The notes beneath the pieces were generated by a model. That model searched no databases and was not told the DNA's origin. It saw only the letters and a program-made list of their open reading frames with translations. Position numbers and translations under genes: made by a program. Positions 25,106-39,300 of a stretch of DNA of 64,000 bases are shown here, piece after piece. This DNA comes from Aphidius gifuensis (Eukaryota; Arthropoda; Insecta; Hymenoptera; Braconidae). Position 1 is the stretch's first letter; each line of letters opens with the position of its first letter. Location: assembly GCF_014905175.1 (NCBI RefSeq), contig NC_057792.1:7626001-7690000 (forward strand), written 5' to 3'.

Positions 25106-28100
25106 CTAATATCTATAACTAATTTTTTATATTTATTTAATTTTTTTTTATTTATTCATTTAAAACATAAAAAGTATACTCAAATAGAAATATTTAATTA
25201 AAATTTAATTTTGCAAATTTAGTCATTTAAATTATTAATGAAAGAAAAATTTTTCATATTTTTTTTTTTTTTTTTTTTGCGAGTTAAAATATCTACATGA
25301 TTTTTTTTTTTTAATTCAACAATGATTTCACCCACATGACAATTTATCCATATTTATTTTGGATATCATTAATCAGCATTTCAAATAATTCCATTACATC
25401 TTGTTATATTTTTTTTTTTTTTAAACTCGTCTTACTTAAATGACATGATTTCCGACGGATCAATTTTTCATACATGCGAATTAAAATTTTTTTTTTTTTC
25501 TTTTTTGGCATGCAATTTTTAGTTAAACAGGAAGTGTCAATTTATTATGTATAAAATAAAATTAAGCTTTGTAAAATTATTTTGAATTTTATGAAGACTT
25601 TAATTTAAGTAAATTTTTTTTGAAGTATAATTGATAATTTTATTTTATAAAATTGAATATATTTAAAAATTAAAAACACATTTTATTTAACTGTTTTGAT
25701 GGAGATAGGAAGTATTTGGATTTAATTTATTTAATTCATATATTTAAAAATAAAAATATTAAATATTATAAAATTTTTTTTTCAGGTGCTAGTTAAGGTT
25801 ATTAATTAATAATAAACTATATTATTACTTTTTCTACTTTTTTAATTCAATGATCAATACATCGTTTATAATTACAATTTTTTTTTTCTTTTTCGATCAC
25901 ACATTATTAAATATATATTTATATATATTTTTTTTATTTTTTTCGTCAATACAGTTTTTAATTTTTTTTTTTTCCAATTTTCAAATTTTTTTTTTCAAAT
26001 CTATACCATTGCATCATTATTATTTTTAATATTTAGTCTTTATTGTTTTTTTTTACCAATAGAATAATTTTTTTTTTTTTTTTCATTTTTGTTTCCAGAA
26101 TAATGTTTTTGATAACGGAAAGATTTTTTTTCTACAAAGACAAAGACAAAGACGAAAAGCTAATATTTTATTCAGACTTGTTATATGTTTATTAAATTGC
26201 AAATTCAACTTTCTCACGACATTTTTTCTTGAGAAAGAGAATGCCACGTGCATGATAGTTTTTGTAAAAGATAAATTTTGACTGAGGAACTAAATTTTTC
26301 AAAATTCTATTGATGAATTCATCGAACAAGAGTCGTACTTTTTTTTTTGACTTATATTTTTATTAAATATTTTTTTCATTGCACTAAGAGATTGATTAAA
26401 AATGACCGATTGTAATAATAATGAATACAAAATCTAATAATTTCAATTTTAAAAAATCGACACACATAGACAAGATTAAAACTTATCAATCAGTATCTAA
26501 TTTTTAATTACATTTTATCATGATTACTAATATTTATTAATATTTATTTAATAATTTTTTTTTACAAATATCGTAATAATTTGGGATTATATCATTTCGA
26601 TGATAAATTTAATATTTAATTTCAGTTTTTTTTTTGTTTTTTAATAACTGAATGAAAACCTTTAATTCAAAAAAAAAAAAATTAACATTTGGAAAAACTT
26701 TCAACTTATTTTCTTCCTGATAAATTTTTTTTTTTTCTATATTACAAAATGATTTGTTATCAAGTAAAATTTGCAAATATTTAAATCAAAAAATTTGTTG
26801 AAAATCAAAGAAACAATTAATCCCAAAGTTTAGATAATAATTCATCAATTTTTTTTTTCTTTTTTTTTCAATTTTTAAAATATTAGTACAATGAATAAAG
26901 CCGTGAATAATTGATGATTTAATGAAACCACATACCACGTATTCTTGGACAATCACAAAAAAGACACTGTTCATAATATTTTTTTTTTTTCAATTTACAA
27001 CACACATTATTTACACTTGTTTATACTATTTACAATTTATCAAGAAAATTTATGAGGATATTAATCAATTAATATTATTATTTTTAAAACTATTATCATT
27101 CAGCTATAATGATAAGTCAGCTTGGTGAGAACTAGGCACTATATTCTAAGTGTAATTCAAAAATTTTTCAGCCTATTTTGGCAATGGCAGTGCTGCCAAA
27201 CTTCTGAAATTTTGTTCAATTTTTTTATTTTATAATATTCTTGTTTAAATATATAGTACATTTGCCATATAAGTGGTCTTTTTCTCGATATTTTTTGTTG
27301 TATTGTTTTATGACATTTTTATTTGTGCAAATAAACAGATTACACATATTGTTATTTTTTTTTTTTATAATGTATTATTTTGTAATTTGAATTATTTAAT
27401 ATTATTAAAATGTAAGGCCTCTTAGTTACTAACGACAGGTCATCACACTGTTTATTTACTTAAATTCAATCCAGTTGACACAATAATCTAAAAAAAGAAA
27501 AAAAAAAAAGCTCAATTTACTATTTTACAAAAATTTATTATTAAAAATCTAAAAAAATTTATTGGAGTATTATGCTATAAGTTATAGTATTTATTTAAGA
27601 GAATATTTATTAATGATGAGCTTTTTTTTTTTTTTTAAATAATAAATCGTCAACTAGATTTAATTGTCATTCAAATTTTTAATTCTACAAGTTTTCTACT
27701 CTTCAGGAAGCGATGTAATATCGTGATTTTTTTGTTTTTATTTTTTTGCAATCATTAGCGACTTTTTTCTTTTTACATAATTTTTATTTTATCGATACTA
27801 TTATTTTTTTTTTGGTTCATACTTTTTTGTTCTTTTAAAAATCAAGGCGTATTTTAGCTAATCAGATTTTTTTTTTTTTTTCTATTTATTATTTAATGAG
27901 CTGTGATTTTTATTATTTTGAAAAATCAAAATACCCAATCAATACTTGGCTATTTACACATATAACAAAAAAAAAAAAAAAAAAAATTCCTAATTTTTTC
28001 ACTGTTTTTATTGATTGAAAATAAAAATTATTTTTAAATATACTTCTAACATATATCAAAGTACAAAGCCATCATTTGGAAATAAAATTTTCATAAATAA

Positions 28101-30380
28101 TTTTTTTCGTTGCTATTTTTTGTTTATTTATTCATTTATTTATTTACTCACGAAAAATATCAAGATTTAAATTCTAATTTTAGTGTTAAATTTTTAATTT
28201 GGAAAAAGAAATTTTTCTTCAAATTTTACTCAAAATTATTCTAAGACTATTAAGTAATTAAATTTTCTATTCGTCAATTTAACACATTATCAAGATAACT
28301 AAAATTTTCAATAAACATTCAGTTTGATTATTATAATTATTTTTTCATTAAATATTTTTTGAATTACCCGCATAAAAAAAATCAAACTGCTTTTTTTTTT
28401 TTTTCATTAATTATATTCACAACGTAAATAATTATTTAATAAAAGTCTTTACACTTTTTTTCATTTTTTTTTCTTTTTCATCATTTGTTTATTATCAATC
28501 AATTTTTTTCCTATTTTATTTAAAGTTTATAATCGGCAGCGATTTGCTGGCTAATTGGCAGGAAAAGCTAAAACGACATTTCGCTAACTATCCTTCTTAC
28601 TTAATCAACTTTTCTTTCATCTTTAAAATTTTTATAATGTTTTTAAATTCAATCATTATAAGATTTATTTTTAATATTTTTAATGTGTACTATATTGAGA
28701 AGACAAAGTATGTAACTTTGACACTGAGAAAATTTTTAAATAGTCTTATATTGTTTTTTTTTTGTTTTTCAAATTTCAATTCGTGCAAGTCATTTAAACT
28801 AAAATATTTAATTTAAAAACACAAAAAATCGATAATTTGATTCAGTCCATATTTACAGTTAGGCAATGAATTATTTACAGATGAGTGAACGTCATTATAC
28901 ATTATTTTTTGTTTTTTTTTTTTTTAAATTCTTCTATTACAATTTTGCTAATTAAAATTTCTTTCTACGAGTAGGTATTTGTTTTACAGTTTTTTAACAG
29001 TACGATTGTTTTCAATGTTATTTTATCAATTATTTTTTTTTTTGAGAAAATAAATGCTAAATTGTCTTATAATACTATCTACGAGATTTAAAAACATTAT
29101 TATTTATTAAAATTAAAAGTAAAAAAAAAATTATTCATTTACTGTTTATAATAAATTCAATTGGGTCCCTTAATTTTTATTACACTCGATTATTTAACAC
29201 GCTCTTATATTTTTAGTACGTTTGAATTTATTTTGAATATAATTTTTTATTTTGACAAAAAAAATTTGAAAAATTCAGTGCATTAATAATTTCATAATCT
29301 TGTTGTTAAGTTAATTTTTAAGTAAGCTTTGATAATGAAAATTTATACTATTTAAAATCACAAACAATACGTAATTAATTAAACGATACAATTATCAACA
29401 ATTTTTTTTTTTTCTCTTTCAATCAAAAACTGAAAGAAAAAAAAGAAAAAAAATATGTTACAATATTTAATTTATTATTTTTAACAAAGATATTACTCTA
29501 TTTTTTCATGAACCATTAAAAAAAAGTTGCAAAAAGTTGTTTAAACAAAAAAAAAAGCTAGTAAGTGTATCAATAATTTTAACGAAACTTTCAAGATATT
29601 AAAAAAAAAATTACTATCATTATTCACTAACGATTATTTAATATTCAAATTGAAGTTTTTAAATTTTTTAAATTGCATAATAAATTGCACGTTTCTATAA
29701 ACTTCGGGACCCAAGAAAGCGTGATACATTTTTCTATTATTATTTTTACACTTTCGATCACAATAAAATACATTAAACGCATTTATTTATACTAATTTTT
29801 GTTTTTATCGTTGAATTACAAATATTGTTGATTTATTATCAACTGCAGTCAGTTTCTAACGTTTATAACGTGTACGCTCATGCATAGTCATTTATTAAAA
29901 AAAAATTAAAAAAAAAACAAATAGTTTTTAATGAAAGAGGAAAATTGTTAACTAGCTTATTACATTTAAAGAAAAAATTAGTTTAAAATTAATAGAAGAA
30001 AAATTGCCTATGTAGAGCCAAGTTATTTTATCGAAAAAATATAGATTAATTTTTGATTTAATCAATATTTCCAAGAAAAAATAACTTGACTTTATTGGTA
30101 GTTAAAAATTAATTCCGTCATTTTTTTTTTCTCTACACAGTCTGTGCATACTTATATCAAGCTGTTAAATATGTACACTGACACTATTATATGTTTCAAT
30201 TGTAATTAATTTTTTTAAAATAGTAAAATCACTTGAGAAGAAAAGTGTTGCTCGGCAGTCTATAGCTCTCTTTTGTTGTTATATCTGTTCCTCTCCGTTC
30301 TGGGTAGCTTTTTTTTATTTTTATTTATTTATTTAAATTCAATTAGATTTTTTTTTAAGACGATGATTTAAAAAAATTCA
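25106..30380. other. Gene-poor, T-tract-rich region downstream of nemo
   Basis: This holds no convincing coding exon on either strand. It contains dozens of plus-strand poly-T runs of 8-18 bases, with far fewer poly-A runs. Part is probably nemo 3' UTR, since the nemo stop is at 30381 and transcription runs leftwards, and part intergenic. An open stretch at 28544-28816 has no ATG near its beginning and is low-complexity. Confidence 0.5.
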
Positions 30381-33300
30381 CTACCATTGATGCGGCGAAG
30401 GCGGCAACTCCGAAGGATGCGCCACAGTTGAGCTGAAAATTGGTTGTACAAAAATCGATTAGAGAAGGAATTCGTTTTTTTTTTTTTTTTAAAGTAATGT
30501 ATGATCTTACACTAAAAGGAATATAACATAAACATGATCGAGTTTGTTGTTGTTTTTTTTTTTTATTTTTTTTATACAGAGAAATTTAAAATCCATGCAG
30601 TTTTTAAGAAAATAAGAAAATATATTTATAAATTAGAAGAAAAATTGATTCAATTAAGAATAGTTCTAATTGTTATATTTATTTAAATTTATTTCTATAA
30701 ATTTAAATACTCATTTTAATTTAACACTGCAGGGATTTTAATTTGTTCGTTTGGTTTTATTTTTAGGAAATGTTTATTACATCGACAATTCGATCAGACT
30801 GCGTTCGTTTTTTTTCTTTTTATTTCAATATTTCAAAATTACTTTGATAAATAAACGACGTGGGTTTTTTCAGAGGTGACCTAGAAGTGACATATTATTT
30901 TTTTTCTTTACTCAAATCGATAAACTTCAAGACAAGCGCGTGAACAAACAACGTTTATAAATATTTTTTATCTTTGGACATGTCACTTCACTTCAACCCT
31001 GAATCCCCATTGTCATAATCACATCAAAGTACAAATAAAAATTTCAATTAATTATTATAATTTTTTTTTTTTTCAATAAAAATTTTTGGCGAGCGTCGAC
31101 CGGCTCGAATCGCCGCTGCAACGGATTAATGATGGGATCGTGTTCTCATGTGTATTGGATGAAAAAAAAAAAATATATATTATATTTATATAAAAAAAAA
31201 AATATCAATATTTAAAAATTATAGAAAATATCTTAAGAATGGATCCAAGAAATAATCATTAAAAAGACTTTAAATAATAAAAAATTAAATTCGACAAAAA
31301 AAAAACGAACAAAGCTTCATTTAGCAGCCCAAGAAATTTATATAATTCAACATTTAAAAGTTAAATAAAATCACATAAAAATATCTTAAATTTACAGCCA
31401 CCCAAAACCATTCTCAAGATATATCAGTTTTTTTAAATTTTAAATAGAAATTGATTGATAAATAATTTAATAACAATAATAAATAATGAAAAATAATGTA
31501 TAGTTAAATTTTTTTAGTATATAAATATCGATCATGCTCATGATAAAAGGATTAATGAAAGAAAAAAAAAAGGATGACATTTTAATATGATATATATATA
31601 TAAAATATAAAATTAGATTATAAATAATTAACGACAATAGACAAAACAAAAAAAAAAAGATAAGTTAAAAGTTTAAGGTAAGTACCTCAGCGAGCGAGGT
31701 GTCGACTTTTCATAGCTGATTACAATTATTCACATTGATTTTGTTGACAATCATTTGTCGTATTCATTGCTGACGTAGACGATTATACGATATTATTGAT
31801 TTACATTTTTTTTTTTTATTCCTGTCTTTCTATATTATAATATATATACATATATTTTTTTTTTGTTTTTTTTTTTTTATGCGGTAGTAGGTGGTAGTAG
31901 ACAATAGTAGGTAGCCGAGCAGCGGTAGATAGTCACAATCAGGGTATGTAGTTATTGTGTATACGCGGTGCACGTAGATTGCTGGCTTGGCGGGTTGGCT
32001 TGCTTTAACTTGAAACACGGGAAATTTTTTTCTATTTCTCTTTTTTTTTTAAATTTCGTTTGACATATAATTTATAACAAAATCTACTATCTATCCTATT
32101 CTATTTTTTTTTCTCTTAAAATTGGTTCAGCATCAGAATTCAATTTTTTTTTTCATCATCTAAATATTTTAAATAGTAAATTAGAATTTTATAATAGAAA
32201 AAAAAAAAAAAAATGTGTATTTATATCAATGAAATAATAATTTTTTAAAAAATTTTCTTTATTCAAAGTATTAATTATTTACAAAAATAAAATTGATTGG
32301 TTAATGTCCGACAATTAATTTAATTTTTTTTCTGATTAGAATGGAATCTGAAAATGATAATAAATCCTGATGATAAACCAATAAATATAAAAATTTTTTA
32401 CTATTTTTATTTAATTAATAATAAATAATAATTTTAAGTTATCTCAATTATTAAAAATATTACCTTGCAAAACTTTTAAATGCAGCTGATTGAGGATTTA
32501 TACAAAGTGGTACACGTGTAGAATTTAATTGTTCACCGATAAATGTATGCATTGCCTCTGTAAATGAAATAAAATAAAAAAATTATTATTTATATAATAA
32601 TTATTAAATATCATAAATTTTGTATAAAAATTTTATTCACCTTTAACTTGCTGGACAGTTCCTAGTTTACGTTCCCAAAGATCATCGAAAGGATTTACTG
32701 TTGCTGGCTCAAAATCAGTTGTATATATTCTTACACCAGAATTCGATGTGTAACAACACGTGCACATGCACGAGTGATATCTCAGTCTTCCTTCATCAAT
32801 ATAAGGATGTGCCAATGCATCAACAACACTAATTCTTTTATCCTTTTTTAAGAAACAGAGAGCAATTAATTAGAAAACAAATAATTACCTTAAATATTAG
32901 AATGAATTAATATTAAACAAAAAAACGTAGGCTTATTAAAATATTGAAAAGATAGTAAATTAAAATTTTTTTTTTTTGCACAAATACTTACTGGATCAAA
33001 CATAAGCATTGCACACAATAAATGAACAGCTTCATGAGTTGCTTGAGTACTCAATGTATACAATGCTGCAATTGATGATGGTTTTGGTGCTCTTCTTAAC
33101 ATATGTGTTTTTGCACCTTCACATGCATATTTCATATCTTCTAATGATGGTGTACCCAATAATTCAGTTATTAATTCTAATTGTTGTACAGGACTTTGGG
33201 CCTGAAATAATATACGTCGACGTAATAATTCACCAAATATACAACCAACACTCCAAACATCAACAGCTGCTGTATAATGACGTGCACCCATAAGTATTTC

Positions 33301-36300
33301 CGGTGCACGATAATACTGTGTCACAACTTCCTGGGTCATATGTTTGTTTTTATCAGGCTCTTCAACTCTGGCAAGACCAAAATCACAAATCTAAAATAAC
33401 AAAAAAAATATATATAAACAGATTATTATACAAAGTAAAGATTTTTTTCATTTCATCTTTCTATTTTATTTTAAAAAATCATATCTTTTTTTTGCCTTCT
33501 TTTTTACTATAAATTTGAGACTTTACATTTTGAAAATTTGATTAAGATATAACTGTAACTTTAAGTACATTTTTTTTTAGAAATTTAATGTTATATATTT
33601 CATGCTAGATTAATTAGATTTTTTTTTTATATTCATTTTTAAAACATTTATATTTAGGATACATTAAAAATTGTTGTAAACAATTTAATTAATACTTTTT
33701 TTTTTCTTATTCAAGTAATGAAAAATAACTGTTGAATAAAGTAAATCTTTTCGAAAGTTCATTTAGTATTAATTGATGATAATTTTTTACCTTCAACACA
33801 CAATTACTATTGACCAGAAGATTTCCTGGTTTAATATCCCTGTGAAGAATTCTTGCAGTGTGTAAATACTTGAGCCCTATGAATAGATTAAGAAATTATG
33901 AAAATTAATAATAGTTTTTAGCTTTGTATTTTATTATTAAAATATTATTTTTTTTTGTATGAAACTGAAAATTCATTAAAGCAGCATTATTTTTATGTCA
34001 ACTTAAAATTGAATTAAAAAAAAATGTTCATTTAACATTTTAGATATAATTATTACAAAAATTTTTCATTTTTATACTAAATTTTCAACTGTTTCGTAGA
34101 CATGACTGGATGGAATAACCAGAAGACAATAAGTTAAAATGAATCAGAATGAGACAGGACAAGACAAAACCAGATACAGTCTGGTTCATGATGAGAACGA
34201 TCTCTAGTTCATTATCTGTATCCTTTCTCGATAGAAAATACAATGAATTTTTGTATCATCAACGTCAAATGCGACTGCTAATTATACATTCTAGAAAAGT
34301 ATATATGAATTTCGTGGTTTAAGCCAAAAAAAAAAAAAAAAGAGAAAACGACAACTATCAAAAACCAATTAATTCAATTTTATAATATTAAACAATAAAA
34401 ATAAATAAAATTAAATAAAAAAAATTAATTTCAACGCTAAATAAATATATATTCATATTTTTAAAACGATGTCAAAATAATAAAAAATATATATACATTA
34501 GTCTTTATCGATTCTCTGAAGATATCAATTTTGAAAAAGTCAAACAAAAATATAAAAAATGATTCTATTATTATCTTTGACGCTCGTGAACAAATAAATG
34601 AAAGTTTTTATAACGGTTTTTTAAAAAAAATTTATTTTTCTTTCCCATGAACTACTTGAACTTGAAATATTTAAAATCATAATGACAAATAAATTTTTTT
34701 AAAAAGATTTTCATGACTATTCATGTCATTTACAACAAAGAAAAAAAAAAAAATAATAATCATTCAATTTCATCGATAATTTAGAAATATATTGTTACCT
34801 TTGTGTTAATTTTTTTTTTTTCTATTTCATTTCTTTGTATGAGTAAACACAATCATGGTGTACTTAAAGTCATACAAAAGCATATACCACGTGTATTGCT
34901 TGAACCCTGTGCAACATTATTCGATAAATTAACTAGCAGAGCGCAAAATAATTCCCTCAGCAATGTTACAAACAAGCTATACACTTTCCCCCATTTCCGG
35001 TGTTGAAAAATATACAGATACAACCAAGTTTGGTCTTAAAATACATATACAAAAAATGTGATAAAAATAAATTAAAACCACACAGAACGTTTACACCCAC
35101 TTTTAAAGGAAAAAAATATAAAATAAACATTGTTAATATTATAAGTGCTTTGAGATAGCTGACAAAATATTTGATAAAAATTTTTTTCCCAAAATCATAA
35201 GTACATGACTATTTTTTTTCTTTTTTTATCAGACTAGACTATTTAAAATTTAGTGTAAAAGTTAAAATAAAGTGTATAAATTTTATGTGTAAGTTGCTAA
35301 ACTTTAAAAAATTATTTTAATATTTTCAACTTTTACAAGCTATATATATTACACAATTTTAATTAACATATTTTCTTTGTGTTAATTTAGTGAATGAGCC
35401 TAATGTTAAATTTCCACAAAAATAAATGACCGATTTTTTAATGTTTAGTGGTATTTTTTTTTGTTATTTTTAAATATTTTGAGGATATAAATATTTGCGT
35501 ATGCCAAAGAATAGAATAAATGTGGTAAAATAACAACAAAATAATGGTAAATAAAAAAAAAAATTGTGAGGTACAAATGAGTGCGGCTTCTGCAGAGCGA
35601 AGCCGACCGGATGATGATAGTCGGTGGTCACAGATGAGCAGCAACAGGACTGGTTTTTGGCCCCCATGAAAGTTCTCTTTAAATTATATTACTAGTCGTA
35701 GACAAAATAACATTCTCAAACATGACCAAGGAATTTTTTTTTTCAAAATTCATCAACGTCTTTTGATACCTTAAATATCATGTCTTTTCAGAACATATTT
35801 GAAGAGTTCACTGACCTGATCGCATTCATTTGATCTATATCAACCACGAGAATCAATTTTCTCTCTCTCTTATGGATAACAAAGATTTGTAATATTGAAA
35901 ATGTGTTTAATTTTAAAAATCATTCCAAAGCAAAAGAATATTTTTTTTCAAAACTGAATTTATTGTTTTTAATTTCTCAAAACTTTTAAATATTTTGATA
36001 ATTGAATAATTTTAAAAAATGAGGTCAACGAAAGCTGAGATGATTGTTTTTTTCGGGTTCAAATTTTTAAGTTTTACATTTATTTTTTTCTAATTGATAT
36101 CAGTGAGTTAATTAATTTTAAATTTATTATAAATTAAATAATTCCATTATATTGTATAATATTATAACTAGTAAATAAAAAACAATTTTCAACTTACCCC
36201 GAAGAATTTGGTAAAGGAAGACCTTGATGTGATCAACACTGAGATGCTGTGGACTAACAATAATCTTGTGCAAATCACTTTGAAGCAATTCTGTTATCAC

Positions 36301-39300
36301 GTATCTAAATTTTAAATTTTAATTAAGGAAAAACAATAAAAACTTTTTTAATAAATAAAAATACTTTAAAAATTGTTATTCAAAAATAATTGTTTTCTGA
36401 ATAAAACAATCACGCCTCATATGGAAAGTGAATCTCATTTTTGGTTCCAAAATTTCAATGAAAAATTATTAGAATGAAAAAAAAAAAAAATAATAATTTA
36501 TTTTTACTGTATTCTGTATTTTGTTTTCAACCAAAAAAAAACAACCCGCAATATTAATTGAATATAAATAAAAATAATTAATGAAAATTATAATTTATTG
36601 CCATCGATAAATATAAATTGTTAATTTAATAAAATTGTTAATATTTTTTGTTAAAAAAAGTTAAGAACAAAGTGGAAACTAAGAAGAAGAAGGTCGAGAA
36701 TCCGCAAGGCCAGTACAGGGCTTGTTCGACCGGTCAACCATGCTTTAGCAAACAACTCCCGTTCTTCTTTCCCTCGTCGTATTTATTTTATTTTTATTTA
36801 AACTTTTTTAAATATTCTGAACTACATGCTCTTCCAACTGCTTCATTCAACCATAATAATTAAATTTTTAATAACCATTCTTGGTGAAAATACTCAGTGA
36901 AATACTTCCGAAAATTACTAGAAATTTTTCTCCGTAAAAATAAAAACTATCTCCGGATTTTACTCAATAATAATTATCAAAAATTTCCGAGAAATTCGGA
37001 GAAATTTTTTCACCGATAGTAAATTTGTTCACCAAGGTAATAAAACCTATCAATATTTTTTTTTCTTTTTGCAAATAGTATAAATGAATGAACAGATAAA
37101 CAAATTTTTTCGAAATAAAAGTAAATAAGAGGGATATTTTATATATATATATTGGATGATGGAAAAATTGTGGGTAGAATTTACGAACTGGCACGCGTAT
37201 ATATACATGGGAATCTCAGCTTTCCCACGAATGAGTACCAGGGCTGGATCGATACTCCACCAGCTTGTGTGTGTGACGCTATTGAAAACTTTTTTCATTC
37301 GCAACTCAATGCCACATAGGTATACTTTTTCTTCAAAAAACGAAAAAAATTAAATTCAAAAATTCATTATTAAGATCTTAAAATGATAATAATTATATTT
37401 TTTGTATCGAATTTTGATTAAATGTGTTATTTTTTAGAAAATAATTAAAAGAGTCTAATAAATTTTTTAATGATGCATATAGTAAATATAATGATTTTAT
37501 GCTTTAACCTTGAATTATTACTGATATTAAAAGTTGTAATATATATCGATTAAATTATATTTATATTTTTCTTTTTTATTAAGTTAATGAAACTTTTACC
37601 CTCTGTGATATCTTATATGATGAAATTGAGCTGATGTTTATGTTGTGAATTGACAAAGCGTGAGACGAGCTTTCCAATGATATAATAAAAATATGTTTCT
37701 CGATTTCGTTCCCAACATATTGCCCCTCAAAGTTAATGTATATAATATATATATAAATTTATTCAATTCAAAAAAGGATACATTTCCTGGAAGAAGTCGA
37801 CATGTGGTGGCTGCAAAATATCGAGTGCAGACAGAACCTGAAAAAATTGTAAATGAAAAAAAATTAAATTTATTAAGTTTTACTTGAATTTATTTTTCGC
37901 TTCATTTATTCATTTTTAGTTAGTTTGTTTTTTTTTTTTTTTATACATCAAGATAATTTTTAAAGACTCCAAAAAATAGTCAATTTTTTTTGAAAAAATC
38001 AAATTATATATAAAAAAATTAAAATCTTTCAAGATCCTTTAAGAGATTACCTCATTCATGCACTAAATATAATGAGAATGCTTTTAAATTTTTACAGTAG
38101 ATTCTTGAAATACTGATACATTTTATGTAACTTTTTGGTAATTGCTTGAAAGCTCATTATTTTTATATGAATTATCAAAGTTGACAACTTTTAACATTTC
38201 CCTTGAGATCAGGTTCGGATCCGAATCGAGTCAAGATACCTGACCAGATCGTAAGGGGTTCCGTGAACTTGGCACGCGGCTTTAAGGTAAAGACTTCAGA
38301 CTTGTAATAGGGATGATCTTAAATATTCCTCCGGAAAAATGGTTCAACTACAAATTTTGATTTTTTTACTACAAATTGCTCCAAGCCTCTCTGCATGTAA
38401 TAGATATAGTTTTAATCTGCGTCTATCAATAAAAAAGTTATCCGATAATTAATAAATATTTTACTCCAAAATTCTTAAATATTCATTACCCACCCATATA
38501 ATTGAATTATAATTAAAATCTTTCCTACAAATTCTGACAAAGCTATTAGGCCTAATTTCAATATTCGAAGTCAATTTAAAAAAAAAAAAAATCATTTTCA
38601 ACCCTTTATTTACCAACTACAAATTATATCATTGTTACTACAAATTTCTACAAATTCAAAGTTTTAATTTGAGCCTTTACGTTAAAGTCGTGTGCCAAGT
38701 TTACGAAGCCTAAAAATCTAACTTTTCTAAGTTAAATTATCTCGATTTTTTACCAACCATAACATAAAGTGTCATAATATTTCAAGAATTTACAGTAAAA
38801 ATTTCAAATCATTTCCCTATCAGGTAAAAAATCGAAGTGATCCCTCAACCCGAAATAAAATTTTTTGTGTCATATATTTTAGACTAATACATATATATTT
38901 TTTTGTTCAGTGTAAGTCTTAATCAGTCATTTTTAGTCACATTGAGTAGTTGTAATTATTTCTACGAAAAAATAACAAATTGTTTAGGGTAATTTTTTAC
39001 GAAGGTGAGACCACAGGGTTGCATTTGTTTAGAAGAAAAATTTAAAAAAAAGCTTGAACAATCGATCTCCAATAATTTAAGAGCATCAAATTTGATCATC
39101 TCTCCCAAAAATGTATACATGTTATCAGTTTGTAATTTTTGTTTCTTTGCCATGATAATCTGTGTCAGCTCTTCTTAAACAAGCAAGTCAGTACAAACCC
39201 AGCATTTTCGGCTGTTTTTTTTTTTTTTTCTTTTTCACATGATAGAGATGCCAAAAAATTTTTTTTTTCAACTAGTTCAATTGAACCAAAATTTGTACTG

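Noticed and set aside
28544..28816. Plus-strand open frame beginning LANWQEKLKRHF
   Set aside because: No ATG near the start, then Phe/Ile-rich low complexity in an AT-rich region. No homology recognised.
36648..36863. Lys-rich plus-strand ORF in a nemo intron
   Set aside because: Composition follows A-tract bias, with no splice context and no recognisable motif.
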